Source: Capnocytophaga sp. oral taxon 878 (GTDB taxonomy: Bacteria > Bacteroidota > Bacteroidia > Flavobacteriales > Flavobacteriaceae). Taken from it: a stretch of DNA of 64,000 nt. Below the pieces are notes generated by a model. That model was given only the letters and a program-made list of their open reading frames with translations. It made no database searches and had not been told where the DNA came from. Position 1 is the first letter of the stretch; each line of letters opens with the position of its first letter. Position numbers and translations under genes: made by a program. Where the stretch lies: positions 1,756,001 through 1,820,000 of the forward strand of contig NZ_CP027229.1 of assembly GCF_002999135.1 (NCBI RefSeq). The letters run 5' to 3'. Positions 1 to 8,931 of this stretch are shown here, piece after piece.

Positions 1-924
<924 letters not shown>

Positions 925-942
925 TATTTTAGATTTGATTAA

Positions 943-977
943 GGGTGTTCGGGGTTACACCTGAACACTCTTTTTTT
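943..977 (+). terminator. Rho-independent terminator after eno
   Basis: An 11-bp stem (GGGTGTTCGGG pairing with CCTGAACACTC, with two G-T wobbles) is followed by seven T residues, 18 bases after the enolase stop. Confidence 0.85.
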
Positions 978-989
978 ACCTTAAAAAGA

Positions 990-1763
990 ATGAAAAATAT
1001 GATGAAGAAGATATTATGGTTTTGTATGCTCTTGTGTATAAGTACTCTTGCTGCTCAGGAAACAGAGTTGCATGGGCATGTTTATAGTGTGCAAGACAAC
1101 AAGCCTATGATGAATGTACATATCCTAAACTTGAACAAAGTAAAAGGAACTACAAGTAACGTGAGGGGTGACTTTACCATTAAGGCAAGTGCCAACGATA
1201 CTCTTTATATTTCTTTTTTAGGGTACAAATCGACTAAAATAGCTGTTACTAATGATATGCTTAAGTTCCAAGGCTTGAAAATAGGTATGACTGAGCTTGC
1301 TTATGCCTTAGAGGAGGTTGTGGTACGCCCCTATAAGCTTACTGGATACTTAGATATTGATGCTAAAAATGCTCCTATTAACGATAATAACCATATACGC
1401 TACAGTGTTTCGGGCTTAGAAATAGGTTACGAAAGTAGGGCTAGTGCTAGTGCTGTAGGGCGCGTGCTAAGTGCTGTTATGAACCCTGCAGACTTGCTAA
1501 GTAGGCAGTTTAGTAAAAAAGGGAAGGAAATGCGTAAACTGCGAGACATAAAAAAAGATAATGAACTTAGCGACTTACTATCAACACGTTATGACCGAGA
1601 AACTTTGCTAGAATTACTACAAATAGACCGTAATGAATTGGAAGAAATAATACGCTCATGCAATTATTCTAATGATTTTATAATGACTGCAAATGACCTG
1701 CAAGTGCTGGAAGCTATCAGTCAGTGTTATGAAGAATATAGGGTATTGCATAAGAAAAAGTAA
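990..1763 (+). CDS. Secreted protein with CarboxypepD-reg-like domain
   Basis: A signal peptide (MKNMMKKILWFCMLLC...AAQ) is followed by a carboxypeptidase regulatory-like beta-sandwich (HGHVYSVQDNKPMMNVHILN ... GDFTIKA ... YISFLGYKS), the domain found at the N-terminus of SusC/TonB-dependent receptors and in stand-alone Bacteroidota surface proteins. No plug or barrel follows; the last 130 residues are charged and helical and not recognised. An upstream ATG at 945 is in frame but lies inside the eno terminator hairpin, so the ATG at 990, which begins the signal peptide, is the better start. Probably periplasmic or outer-membrane associated; substrate unknown. Confidence 0.8.
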   Translation: MKNMMKKILWFCMLLCISTLAAQETELHGHVYSVQDNKPMMNVHILNLNKVKGTTSNVRGDFTIKASANDTLYISFLGYKSTKIAVTNDMLKFQGLKIGMTELAYALEEVVVRPYKLTGYLDIDAKNAPINDNNHIRYSVSGLEIGYESRASASAVGRVLSAVMNPADLLSRQFSKKGKEMRKLRDIKKDNELSDLLSTRYDRETLLELLQIDRNELEEIIRSCNYSNDFIMTANDLQVLEAISQCYEEYRVLHKKK

Positions 1764-1770
1764 AAAATAT

Positions 1771-1801
1771 TTTGTGGTTCAAAAAAAAAGATGTAATTTT
1801 G
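1771..1801 (+). promoter_or_regulatory. Bacteroidota promoter of rpmH
   Basis: TTTG at 1771-1774, 19 bases, then TAATTTTG at 1794-1801: a perfect match to the TTTG-N19-21-TAnnTTTG pattern. It lies about 65 bases before rpmH. Confidence 0.8.
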
Positions 1802-1865
1802 CAGCCGCTATTAGATAAATAGAGAGAATTAGTCATTTTAATAAGATTTTAAACGATTACAAGCA

Positions 1866-2024
1866 ATGAAAAGAACATTTCAACCCTCTAAAAGAAAAAG
1901 AAGAAATAAACACGGATTTAGAGAACGTATGGCAACTGCCAATGGTAGAAAAGTATTAGCTCGTCGCCGTGCTAAAGGACGTAAAAAACTTACTGTTTCA
2001 TCAGAACCACGTCATAAAAAATAA
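1866..2024 (+). CDS. rpmH: 50S ribosomal protein bL34
   Basis: A 52-residue, strongly basic protein ([20 protein letters not shown] ... [10 protein letters not shown]) with the conserved bL34 core T-F-Q-P-S and G-F-R-E-R-M-x-T-x-x-G-R. It binds 23S rRNA in the large subunit. Bacteroidota bL34 is 52-53 residues, so it is full length. It has its own strong promoter at 1771-1801 and is followed by a long heptamer-rich hairpin. In many bacteria rpmH lies beside rnpA/dnaA; here neither is adjacent. Confidence 0.97.
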   Translation: MKRTFQPSKRKRRNKHGFRERMATANGRKVLARRRAKGRKKLTVSSEPRHKK

Positions 2025-2040
2025 GAACCTTTTCAAACAA

Positions 2041-2106
2041 GGTAAGAAATAAGAGGTAAGAAGTAAGAGCTATGGGCTTTTGCTTCTTACCTCTTAACTC
2101 TTATCA
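2041..2106 (+). repeat. Hairpin-forming TAAGAGR heptamer repeat
   Basis: GTAAGAAATAAGAGGTAAGA-type heptamers form a stem with their reverse complement (CTTCTTACCTCTTAACTCTTATC) around a short TGGGCTTTTG-like loop. The element follows rpmH and immediately precedes the next gene. Related arrays are at 26423-26472, 29280-29309, 48143-48165, 49966-49991 and 58934-58959. Confidence 0.7.
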
Positions 2107-2115
2107 CTATCAAAG

Positions 2116-2877
2116 ATGAAGATTACATTTCTTGGTACAGGCACTTCACAAGGGGTACCAGTAATAGCAAGCAATCACCCTGTAGGCAAAAGCCTTAATC
2201 CTAAAGATAAACGGCTACGTACTTCAGCTCTTATCAGTTGGGAAGGGGCTAATATTGCCATTGACTGTAGTCCTGACTTTAGACAGCAGATGCTTCGGAA
2301 TGAAGTACAGCACTTAGAAGCAATCCTTTTTACCCATGAACATGCAGACCATACAGCGGGGTTAGATGATATTCGACCTTTTGTATATTTGCAAGGAGAT
2401 ATGCCTATATATGGACTAAAACGAGTGATTGATGAACTAAGAATTCGCTTTGCTTATATTTTTGCTACTGAAAATCGTTATGAGGGAGCACCATCAGTTA
2501 TAGTTAATGAAGTAGCTACCCAGCCTTTTGTAGTTCAAGGTAAAACTATTCAACCAATACAAGTGGAACATGGTAGTTTACCTATATTGGGGTATCGTAT
2601 TGAAAATTTGGGATATATTACTGATGCTAAACATATTGCCCCTGAAGAAATGGATAAATTACGGGGATTGGATGTACTAGTACTAAACTGCTTGCGTGAT
2701 ACTTCTCACCCTACTCACCTAAATTTGCCAGAAGCATTGGAAATTATTGAAGAGTTAAAACCTCAACAGACCTATCTTACTCATATTAGCCAGACCTTTG
2801 GGTTCCACGATGAGGTAGAAAAACGCTTACCACGAAATGTGTTTTTAGCATACGATAACTTAGTAGTAGAATGTTAA
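2116..2877 (+). CDS. MBL-fold metallo-hydrolase, PhnP/RNase Z-like
   Basis: A 253-residue metallo-beta-lactamase-fold hydrolase. The zinc-binding FTHEHADHTAGLDD motif (HxHxDH) is present, with FLGTGTSQGVPV at the N-terminus, a DC-SPDFRQQ segment, and later histidines at VEHGSLPILG and YLTHIS. This arrangement is typical of PhnP-type phosphodiesterases and their flavobacterial relatives. No phn genes are nearby, so a role in phosphonate use is not supported. Likely cytoplasmic; the substrate is probably a cyclic nucleotide or another phosphodiester (family knowledge). Confidence 0.85.
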   Translation: MKITFLGTGTSQGVPVIASNHPVGKSLNPKDKRLRTSALISWEGANIAIDCSPDFRQQMLRNEVQHLEAILFTHEHADHTAGLDDIRPFVYLQGDMPIYGLKRVIDELRIRFAYIFATENRYEGAPSVIVNEVATQPFVVQGKTIQPIQVEHGSLPILGYRIENLGYITDAKHIAPEEMDKLRGLDVLVLNCLRDTSHPTHLNLPEALEIIEELKPQQTYLTHISQTFGFHDEVEKRLPRNVFLAYDNLVVEC

Positions 2878-2915
2878 TTTTTAGTTAATTGTTATTCTTA
2901 TTAAAGGAAAAAGAG

Positions 2916-2923
2916 TATCTTTG
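2916..2923 (+). promoter_or_regulatory. -7 element of lipocalin-like gene
   Basis: TATCTTTG matches TAnnTTTG, 20 bases before the ATG at 2943. No clean -33 TTTG was found at the usual spacing. Confidence 0.5.
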
Positions 2924-2942
2924 CACCGAATTAAATAGAATT

Positions 2943-3440
2943 ATGATGAAAAAAATTGCGCTTTTATTTGTAATGGCAGCATTAATGATGGCTTGTAAAA
3001 CTGGTTCAGGCTCAATGACTGCCAAACCTAAAGAATCTAGCGTTGCTAACAAGGCTATTAAAGGCGAGTGGACTTTGCAATCCATCACCTACAGCCAGCA
3101 AGGCAAATTTGATGTTACTCTGCTAAATGACACATCAAAAGAGTGTTTTGAAGGTAGTACTTGGAAGTTTGTACCTAACAATAATCGTGGACACTATACT
3201 ATTAACAGCAGTGACTGTTCTACTGGACAAAGAAACTTCATTTTTGTAGTACAAGAAATTGATAAAGCTACAGGTTATTATGATTTCTTACTAAAACCTA
3301 CTAATGAAAAATATGTTTCTGAAACTAATGCTGGTATTCGTTTGCACTTAGCAAGTTTATCTGAAAATGCTATGGTATGGGAACAGACAGTAAGAGTTGA
3401 TGGCAAACCTTTTGTTATCACTATGAATTTTGTAAAATAA
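2943..3440 (+). CDS. Lipocalin-like lipoprotein
   Basis: A lipoprotein with signal peptide MMKKIALLFVMAALMMAC (lipobox MMAC) and a mature part starting with GEWTLQSITYS, resembling the lipocalin-like domain common in small Bacteroidota lipoproteins. Conserved-looking cysteines occur at ECFEGSTW and DCSTGQRN. Start: the ATG pair at 2943/2946, directly before the signal peptide; an upstream in-frame start at 2889 lies before the promoter. Probably attached to the outer membrane; ligand unknown. A second protein of this class is at 27424-27822. Confidence 0.8.
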   Translation: MMKKIALLFVMAALMMACKTGSGSMTAKPKESSVANKAIKGEWTLQSITYSQQGKFDVTLLNDTSKECFEGSTWKFVPNNNRGHYTINSSDCSTGQRNFIFVVQEIDKATGYYDFLLKPTNEKYVSETNAGIRLHLASLSENAMVWEQTVRVDGKPFVITMNFVK

Positions 3441-3463
3441 CAATTTAATTAAATAAGAAAGGA

Positions 3464-4150
3464 ATGAAAAAAATTATAGTATTAGCTTTATCGGCAGTTG
3501 TACTTTTATCAGGCTGTGAGGCATATAACAACACTAACAAAGCACAGCGTGGTGCTGTAATAGGAGCTGCTGGAGGTGCTTTATTGGGTGCTATTTTAGG
3601 TAACAATGTAGGCAGTGGTAACAATAGTGAATTAGGTGCTGTACTAGGTACTGTTGTTGGAGGTGCTGCAGGTGCTGTAATTGGCAACCAAATGGATAAA
3701 CAAGCTAAAAAAATTGAAGAAGAAATACCAGGTGCTGAAGTAAAACGCGTAGACGATGGTATTGTAGTTACTTTTGATGAAAATAGTGGTGTATATTTTG
3801 ATACCGCTAAACATAATATTAATGAAAAATCAAGAGAAACCTTAGATAAATTAGTAGCTATCTTGAAAGAATATCCTGAAACTAATGTAGTAGTAGCTGG
3901 ACATACTGATAGTCAAGGTAAAGATGCTTACAATATGGGACTATCTCAGCGCAGAGCACAAGCTGTAACTAATTATTTTACTAGTAAAGGCTTAGCTGCA
4001 AGTCGTTTCACTACTAAATGGTTTGGTGAACAAAACCCAGTAGCTGACAATAACACTGCTGAAGGACGTGCTAAAAACCGTCGAGTGAATGTTGTTATCG
4101 TTCCTAATGAGAAAATGAAAGCTGAAGCTCAAAAACAAGCTGGGCAATAG
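3464..4150 (+). CDS. OmpA-family lipoprotein with glycine zipper (YiaD-like)
   Basis: A 228-residue lipoprotein with lipobox LLSGC. Residues about 28-75 form a glycine-zipper segment (GAVIGAAGGALLGAILG ... GAVLGTVVGGAAGAVIGNQ). The C-terminal OmpA domain contains the peptidoglycan-binding motif (AGHTDSQGKDAYNMGLSQRR ... NRRVNVVI). It links the outer membrane to peptidoglycan by non-covalent binding to diaminopimelate (family knowledge). It lies 23 bases after the lipocalin-like gene and may be cotranscribed with it. A strong terminator follows. Confidence 0.92.
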   Translation: MKKIIVLALSAVVLLSGCEAYNNTNKAQRGAVIGAAGGALLGAILGNNVGSGNNSELGAVLGTVVGGAAGAVIGNQMDKQAKKIEEEIPGAEVKRVDDGIVVTFDENSGVYFDTAKHNINEKSRETLDKLVAILKEYPETNVVVAGHTDSQGKDAYNMGLSQRRAQAVTNYFTSKGLAASRFTTKWFGEQNPVADNNTAEGRAKNRRVNVVIVPNEKMKAEAQKQAGQ

Positions 4151-4171
4151 TTTATTTCAAATAGTAATTAT

Positions 4172-4219
4172 AAAACACAAAAGAGGCTATTTCAATGAAA
4201 CAGCCTCTTTTGTGTTTTA
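4172..4219 (+). terminator. Terminator after OmpA-like gene
   Basis: A long hairpin: AAAACACAAAAGAGGCT pairs with AGCCTCTTTTGTGTTTT around an ATTTCAATGAAAC loop. Confidence 0.85.
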
Positions 4220-4536
4220 TATTACAACTTTTTCAGTTTTTCAAAAGCGAAGTGAATAGTATTATGGTGATGAAATATTTTGTAAAGAGCTTTGCTAGAT
4301 GTTCATAAGTAAGGATTAAAGGGACATGTGCGTCAGTTTACTTTATTCGATTCTGTTACAAAACTATTATAAATAACTCCTAAATAGCTGATAAAGGTAT
4401 TACAACTGAAGAGGTCCTCTATTATAAATAATGTATTGGGCGAATAGTTTATATAAACACTATATGAGAAATATTGACACCAAAAAGAACTATAAAAGCA
4501 ATTCATACTGCAAGAAAAAGAGGTTTTAAAAACAGA
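4220..4536. other. Non-coding spacer between two terminators
   Basis: About 320 AT-rich bases between the terminator of the OmpA-like gene and that of the peptidase on the other strand. A 74-codon open frame on the minus strand has no start signals, no promoter and low-complexity content, so I do not call it. Nothing else is visible. Confidence 0.5.
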
Positions 4537-4580
4537 AATAAAAAGAGGTTGTTTCAATATGAAACAACCTCTTTTTATTT
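4537..4580 (-). terminator. Terminator of C1 peptidase gene
   Basis: A 20-bp stem (AAATAAAAAGAGGTTGTTTC and its complement) with a 3-4 base loop, ending in an A/T-rich tract on both strands; it lies just beyond the peptidase stop. Confidence 0.85.
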
Positions 4581-4605
4581 GCTAATTTATTAATTGGTAA
4601 TTATA

Positions 4606-5784
4606 CTATTTTTTCCAATTTTTAAGGATTTCGGCAGGGACACCTCCTTTATGAAGCATAATAGCAGTAGTTTTAAACTGAACAAATGCTTTAGTTACAT
4701 AAAGATATCCTTTATGATCATTACTTACTCCCCAAGAGTTTTTTACCATATAATATTCACGTCCGTTTTGATCTTTAGCCAAACCAACGATATGCATAGC
4801 ATGGTCGTCAGTAGTTTGGTAGTTATCAAAATCACGTTGGCGCATTTCGGGGGTAATAGTCATTTCGGCAGTAGGAGGGTTAGAAAATAGGCGAGCAGCT
4901 TCATCATAAGTCATTTCGCTTATTTCTTTTTCAGGTACAAAAGCTACCCCATTTTTCCAGCTAAAATAACGTTCACTTACATCTGAAGCCCAAGCTACTG
5001 TATACCCTTTTTTAAGAGCATTATCGATAGTTTTGGTAAAATCGGTCATAGCTACATTATAGGCATGGTCATAACTCCAGTTATCGGGTACTGCCATAAA
5101 TACATTTTGGTAAAGTGGTTGATTATTGTATGCTACCATTTCGATATAGTCATCGGGATTAATACCTACACGTTCTTTAGCAAAAGTTTGTGGGGTATAT
5201 TTCTTACCTTCATATATAAAACTTTCAGGTACAGCTCCTAAATAAGCATCAATAGTAGCAGTAAAAGCAGGCAACCAATTAGGGGTAAGTTTTTTTACGC
5301 CAGTACGTTTTACCATACCTTCTAAGAAACCTTTCAAAATGGCATGTAACTCACCAAAATCATTACGGTTGGTCCCATACTGCAAGCCTGTATATACATA
5401 TTGAGGTACTGCCCCATATTTAGCATACATATTAATTACATCATGGAGTTCACCTCCTTGTCCATAATCTAAATAGCCATGCATACGCACGTATTGTTTG
5501 GCTTTTTCAATATAAGTGTTACGAGCGGTATAGATTTCGGCTAAATCAATAGGTTTTTTGCCCATACGGCTCATTTCACTTTCCAAGAATGAAGCTCCTG
5601 CATAACTCCAGCAGGTACCACTGCTACCTTGGTCTTTCACCTCGGTGCGTTCGAGGTTAATAACAGTTGTAAAGTTAAAACCAGCATTAGCAGAGTGATT
5701 ACCTGCTACCGATTTAATCAAATCATCTTGTGCTGTTCCTATAAAAAAGGAAGACAATGCAACAAATAATGTAATGTTTTTCAT
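4606..5784 (-). CDS. Secreted C1-family cysteine peptidase (bleomycin hydrolase/PepC type)
   Basis: A 392-residue papain-fold peptidase. A short signal peptide (to about GTAQ, residue 19) suggests export, unlike the cytoplasmic bleomycin hydrolases. The catalytic set is complete: oxyanion Gln52 and nucleophile Cys58 in DQGSSGTCWSYA, His328 in DDHAMHIVG and Asn349 in VKNSWG. It is probably a periplasmic or secreted aminopeptidase. It has a clear promoter and its own terminator, so it is monocistronic; the neighbour on the plus strand is divergent. Confidence 0.9.
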   Translation of the reverse strand: MKNITLFVALSSFFIGTAQDDLIKSVAGNHSANAGFNFTTVINLERTEVKDQGSSGTCWSYAGASFLESEMSRMGKKPIDLAEIYTARNTYIEKAKQYVRMHGYLDYGQGGELHDVINMYAKYGAVPQYVYTGLQYGTNRNDFGELHAILKGFLEGMVKRTGVKKLTPNWLPAFTATIDAYLGAVPESFIYEGKKYTPQTFAKERVGINPDDYIEMVAYNNQPLYQNVFMAVPDNWSYDHAYNVAMTDFTKTIDNALKKGYTVAWASDVSERYFSWKNGVAFVPEKEISEMTYDEAARLFSNPPTAEMTITPEMRQRDFDNYQTTDDHAMHIVGLAKDQNGREYYMVKNSWGVSNDHKGYLYVTKAFVQFKTTAIMLHKGGVPAEILKNWKK

Positions 5785-5805
5785 AAATAAAAAAATTAAT
5801 TACGG

Positions 5806-5836
5806 CAAAAGTACAAAATAATATTAATATAGCAAC
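5806..5836 (-). promoter_or_regulatory. Promoter of C1 peptidase gene
   Basis: On the minus strand, TTG, 19 bases, then TACTTTTG (5813-5806), about 20 bases before the ATG. Confidence 0.75.
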
Positions 5837-5882
5837 ATTTTGGCACAATTATCGCTGTATAAAAATAAAACACCTATAAAGT

Positions 5883-6530
5883 ATGAAATCATTATTAGTA
5901 TACTTATTGCTATTATTAGCTTGTGTAAGTATGAATGCACAACCTTTTGAAACGCAGAAGAAGCAATTACCTGTAGTGGTTCCGTTGGAAAAAGCTCCGG
6001 AGTTACCCACCTCGGGGAGTAACTTATTTAAGCTACCTACAACACCTAAATACGATAATAGTTCGCTTTTTAAAACACCTGAGAAAAGTATTGATTTTAC
6101 AGGAAAAAGCAATTTGGTGCAAAGAAAATTTGATTTCAAACCTAATTACTCTGAAATAAACGATAGAAGGAATGAAAATTATGAAGCCCCAAAAGGCAAT
6201 CAGTTTTTTGGAGATTTCACAAATAATGGAGGATATGTAAATGTATATTGTCGCGACTTCGCTGCGATTGATGGTGATAGAGTGAGTATATTTGTGAATG
6301 GAGTAGAGGAAGTTCGCGACATTTTTTTGTTAGAACGGTTTAGGGGATTTCAGATTAACTTAAAACCAGGTTTTAACAAAATAGAGTTTTTAGCTCTTAA
6401 CCAAGGGGAATCGGGACCTAATACTGCTGAATTTCAGGTGCTGGATGATAAAGGCAATGTGATTGTACGCAACCGATGGGATTTGGCCACAGGCTCAAAA
6501 GCACAATTTGTAATTGTAAAAGACCAATAA
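5883..6530 (+). CDS. Conserved secreted protein of unknown function
   Basis: A 215-residue protein with signal peptide MKSLLVYLLLLLACVSMNAQ. A proline/serine-rich linker spans roughly residues 22-90. A compact C-terminal beta-domain follows, with DGDRVSIFVNGVEEVRDIFL, GFNKIEFLALNQGESGPNTA and WDLATGSKAQFVIVKD. The C-terminal pattern resembles a beta-sandwich similar to carbohydrate-binding or adhesive modules, but I do not recognise a named family; I believe similar proteins occur widely in Flavobacteria. It is transcribed divergently from the peptidase and has its own terminator. Confidence 0.75.
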   Translation: MKSLLVYLLLLLACVSMNAQPFETQKKQLPVVVPLEKAPELPTSGSNLFKLPTTPKYDNSSLFKTPEKSIDFTGKSNLVQRKFDFKPNYSEINDRRNENYEAPKGNQFFGDFTNNGGYVNVYCRDFAAIDGDRVSIFVNGVEEVRDIFLLERFRGFQINLKPGFNKIEFLALNQGESGPNTAEFQVLDDKGNVIVRNRWDLATGSKAQFVIVKDQ

Positions 6531-6564
6531 TTAAGAGAGTTATTTTTATTTGTTACTTTTTTTT

Positions 6565-6618
6565 GACTCATATTTTTATAGGGCATTAGGTTGCCCTATA
6601 AAGATATGAGTTTTTTAT
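6565..6618 (+). terminator. Terminator after secreted unknown (bidirectional)
   Basis: ACTCATAT...TATAGGGCA pairs with TGCCCTATA...ATATGAGT around TTAGGT, then TTTTTT on the plus strand. It also lies close to the 3' end of the convergent DUF5682 gene. Confidence 0.85.
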
Positions 6619-6642
6619 ATTGATAACTGACAATTGACACTA

Positions 6643-8931
6643 TTAAAAATCAAAATCAAAGTCATTAAGTTCATCTAGCTTGGTAGTTTCTTCTTCGGTG
6701 AGTTCTTGTTGAAGAAATTCGGCTGTGACTTCTTTACTAGTACCCCAAAGATCGGCAAGAAGTTCGGCTATGCTGTTTTTTTGGTTAGGTTCAAAATTGG
6801 AGAATGCACGACGCAAAAAGACTACTGAACGCATAAACTGCTCTTCATCTAACTGACTTACATAATTATCTAACTCCTTCCATATTATTGTACGAGATAA
6901 CAGAGCATATCGGTTTCTTCCTGAAAAACCTTCAAACCAAGATGCTCCTAAATCGGCAGGGACACCTGCTGAAAGACGACGTGATACTTCACGCGCACAC
7001 TCATCTTCTGTAGCTAAATTATGTTCTAATAATATTGCAAAAGCTACCCCTGATAGTTTTGTATTCACATCATCACGCCAGGCAAGATGAGTGAGCTCTT
7101 TATGCCAAGTTTCAACATCTACTAAATCATATTGCTGTTCGGCAATGAACTCCATTATATTGATAGCCTCGGCTATAGATTTTGAGGCTTTATCATCACA
7201 AGAAGCCGCATTAAGCAATAACAAAGATGCACGTAAGAAAAGTTGTTGGAGGATAGGCTTTAGGGGTTCTAAATTAAACTGTCGCAAATCACCGTACTGT
7301 ATGAGAATAGAAAGCTCGTGAGCAGCAAAAGCTGTTTCCGAAAAGCTATTTGTATCAACCAAAAGGCGCTGTAAGGTGCTAAGAGCATTACTAAAGATAT
7401 GCGTAAGCTGGCACTCACAAGCCTGCCTAATTATATGGGCTACCTTTGATAAATCGGTACTTTCGGTAAGTTGTTCTTTAAGTACAAAAGCAGTGGCTAT
7501 TTCAAGAGTTTCACCTTTAAGGTTGGCTTCTACTATTTCTATTTCTACCTCGGGACTCCATTGTAACACCCATTTTTCAGCCCAAGAGGCTTTATCTTGT
7601 GCGATTTGCTGCCGAGTGGCAAAGTGAATGCCAAGCACTTCTAACCTATGCAAGAAAGTAGACCTATTCAAATCAATAAAAGCAGCTTCCTTAGTTTTGA
7701 CTTTAAGATTCTCACGGAGATCAAGCGAGAGATCTTGGGCTACTGCGGATTTGTAATTGGTGAGCTTTAGGCGTTTGAGTTCTTGGTTCATATCCTCCTG
7801 TACAGGAGTTTGGCTTACCCCTTCGGGTAGGAAACCTATAGCGGTACCTATATCTACCTTATTAATTGCCTCGGCTACTACAGCAAGATCGCCAGCACCA
7901 AAACAGGTAATGACTGCATCGTGAAGATCGGCTAGTACGGGGTAAGTACCTTCCTTAATAGCTGATAGAGTATTGGCCAAGCGTACTGCCTCGATCACAC
8001 TGGCAGAAGATGCATTTTGCCCTTGAGTACGCAGTATTTTAGCTACCTTGGCAAGATAAGTAGCGGCTAACTGCCCCATAGTATCTTCTTTCATTGCCTT
8101 CCACATCAGCTCAAAATAATAAGGAGCCCTATTACCAGCACCGTAGCCGGTACGACTGCTGAGGCGCAGATATGAGTAAGGCATTAGGGTGAGTTGTGAG
8201 GTAGCTTTGGGCAGTTTTTTCAGTTCGGCATCGGTCATAGCAGGTAGACTGCTTTTGATACCTGATAGGTGATAAGCCCCTACTATTACTACTATTTCTT
8301 CGGGTTTGTACTGAGTGCAAGCCTTCTCTATTTCGCGTTTCATATAGGCCTCACGAATGAGATTGTACGAAAAATCAAAAGGGGCTTGGTCATACTCTTT
8401 CCCGATTACCATATCACGCATTTCGCCTGATTGTAATGCAAGGGCAGGTGCAAAACTATCTGTAGTAAGGTTATGTTCATAGTTTCGTTCCCAAAAGTCT
8501 TCATAATCTGTTTCGGCACTTTCGTGAGCTATGCGCTTATAGAGTGTATTGTGATAGAGGTAGAATTCTTGAGCTTTTTCGGCTTCTTCATCAGTAGGTT
8601 GTTCTTGCTTTAGCTTCAGCATATTTTCTGAAGGTAAATCAATAAAACGCAGGTCGGCTTTCTTTTTTACTCCCCAACAAATAGCTTGATACTCGGGAGA
8701 ATAATCTGCGAAAGGATATAATACTGTTTCAATAGGCAGCTCGGTAGTGTACCCCAACATAGCAATAGGTGGCTTGACCCCTTTTTGTGTTATTTGAGAC
8801 ATTAAAGGAGTAGCATCGGCAGGGCCTTCAATAAGGATACACTTAGGCTTATGAGCTTCTAAGAAGGCAGTAAGATGATATGCTGCTGAGGGAGAAAGGT
8901 GCCTTACACCGAAAAAGTGAATGTTATTCAT
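6643..8931 (-). CDS. DUF5682 family protein
   Basis: A 762-residue cytoplasmic protein with no signal peptide. The N-terminus (FFGVRHLSPSAAYHL ... ILIEGPADATPLM ... ICWGVKKKADLRFIDLP) has the family's GxRHxxP and EGPxDA motifs; a second conserved segment is IVVIVGAYHLSGI. The pattern recalls the ChaN/TraB-like fold with metal-binding His and Glu, but no activity is established for the family. Homologues are usually encoded with a MoxR-type AAA ATPase and VWA proteins (family knowledge); none is in this window. It overlaps the upstream secreted gene by 8 bases, indicating translational coupling. The acidic tail (LDELNDFDFDF) is complete. Confidence 0.8.
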   Translation of the reverse strand: MNNIHFFGVRHLSPSAAYHLTAFLEAHKPKCILIEGPADATPLMSQITQKGVKPPIAMLGYTTELPIETVLYPFADYSPEYQAICWGVKKKADLRFIDLPSENMLKLKQEQPTDEEAEKAQEFYLYHNTLYKRIAHESAETDYEDFWERNYEHNLTTDSFAPALALQSGEMRDMVIGKEYDQAPFDFSYNLIREAYMKREIEKACTQYKPEEIVVIVGAYHLSGIKSSLPAMTDAELKKLPKATSQLTLMPYSYLRLSSRTGYGAGNRAPYYFELMWKAMKEDTMGQLAATYLAKVAKILRTQGQNASSASVIEAVRLANTLSAIKEGTYPVLADLHDAVITCFGAGDLAVVAEAINKVDIGTAIGFLPEGVSQTPVQEDMNQELKRLKLTNYKSAVAQDLSLDLRENLKVKTKEAAFIDLNRSTFLHRLEVLGIHFATRQQIAQDKASWAEKWVLQWSPEVEIEIVEANLKGETLEIATAFVLKEQLTESTDLSKVAHIIRQACECQLTHIFSNALSTLQRLLVDTNSFSETAFAAHELSILIQYGDLRQFNLEPLKPILQQLFLRASLLLLNAASCDDKASKSIAEAINIMEFIAEQQYDLVDVETWHKELTHLAWRDDVNTKLSGVAFAILLEHNLATEDECAREVSRRLSAGVPADLGASWFEGFSGRNRYALLSRTIIWKELDNYVSQLDEEQFMRSVVFLRRAFSNFEPNQKNSIAELLADLWGTSKEVTAEFLQQELTEEETTKLDELNDFDFDF

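Noticed and set aside
945..989. N-terminal extension of the CarboxypepD-reg-like protein
   Set aside because: The upstream ATG lies in the enolase terminator stem, and the extension would hide the signal peptide.
4333..4557. 74-codon minus-strand open frame in the spacer after the OmpA-like gene
   Set aside because: Phe/Ser/Tyr-rich junk composition, overlaps a terminator, no promoter.
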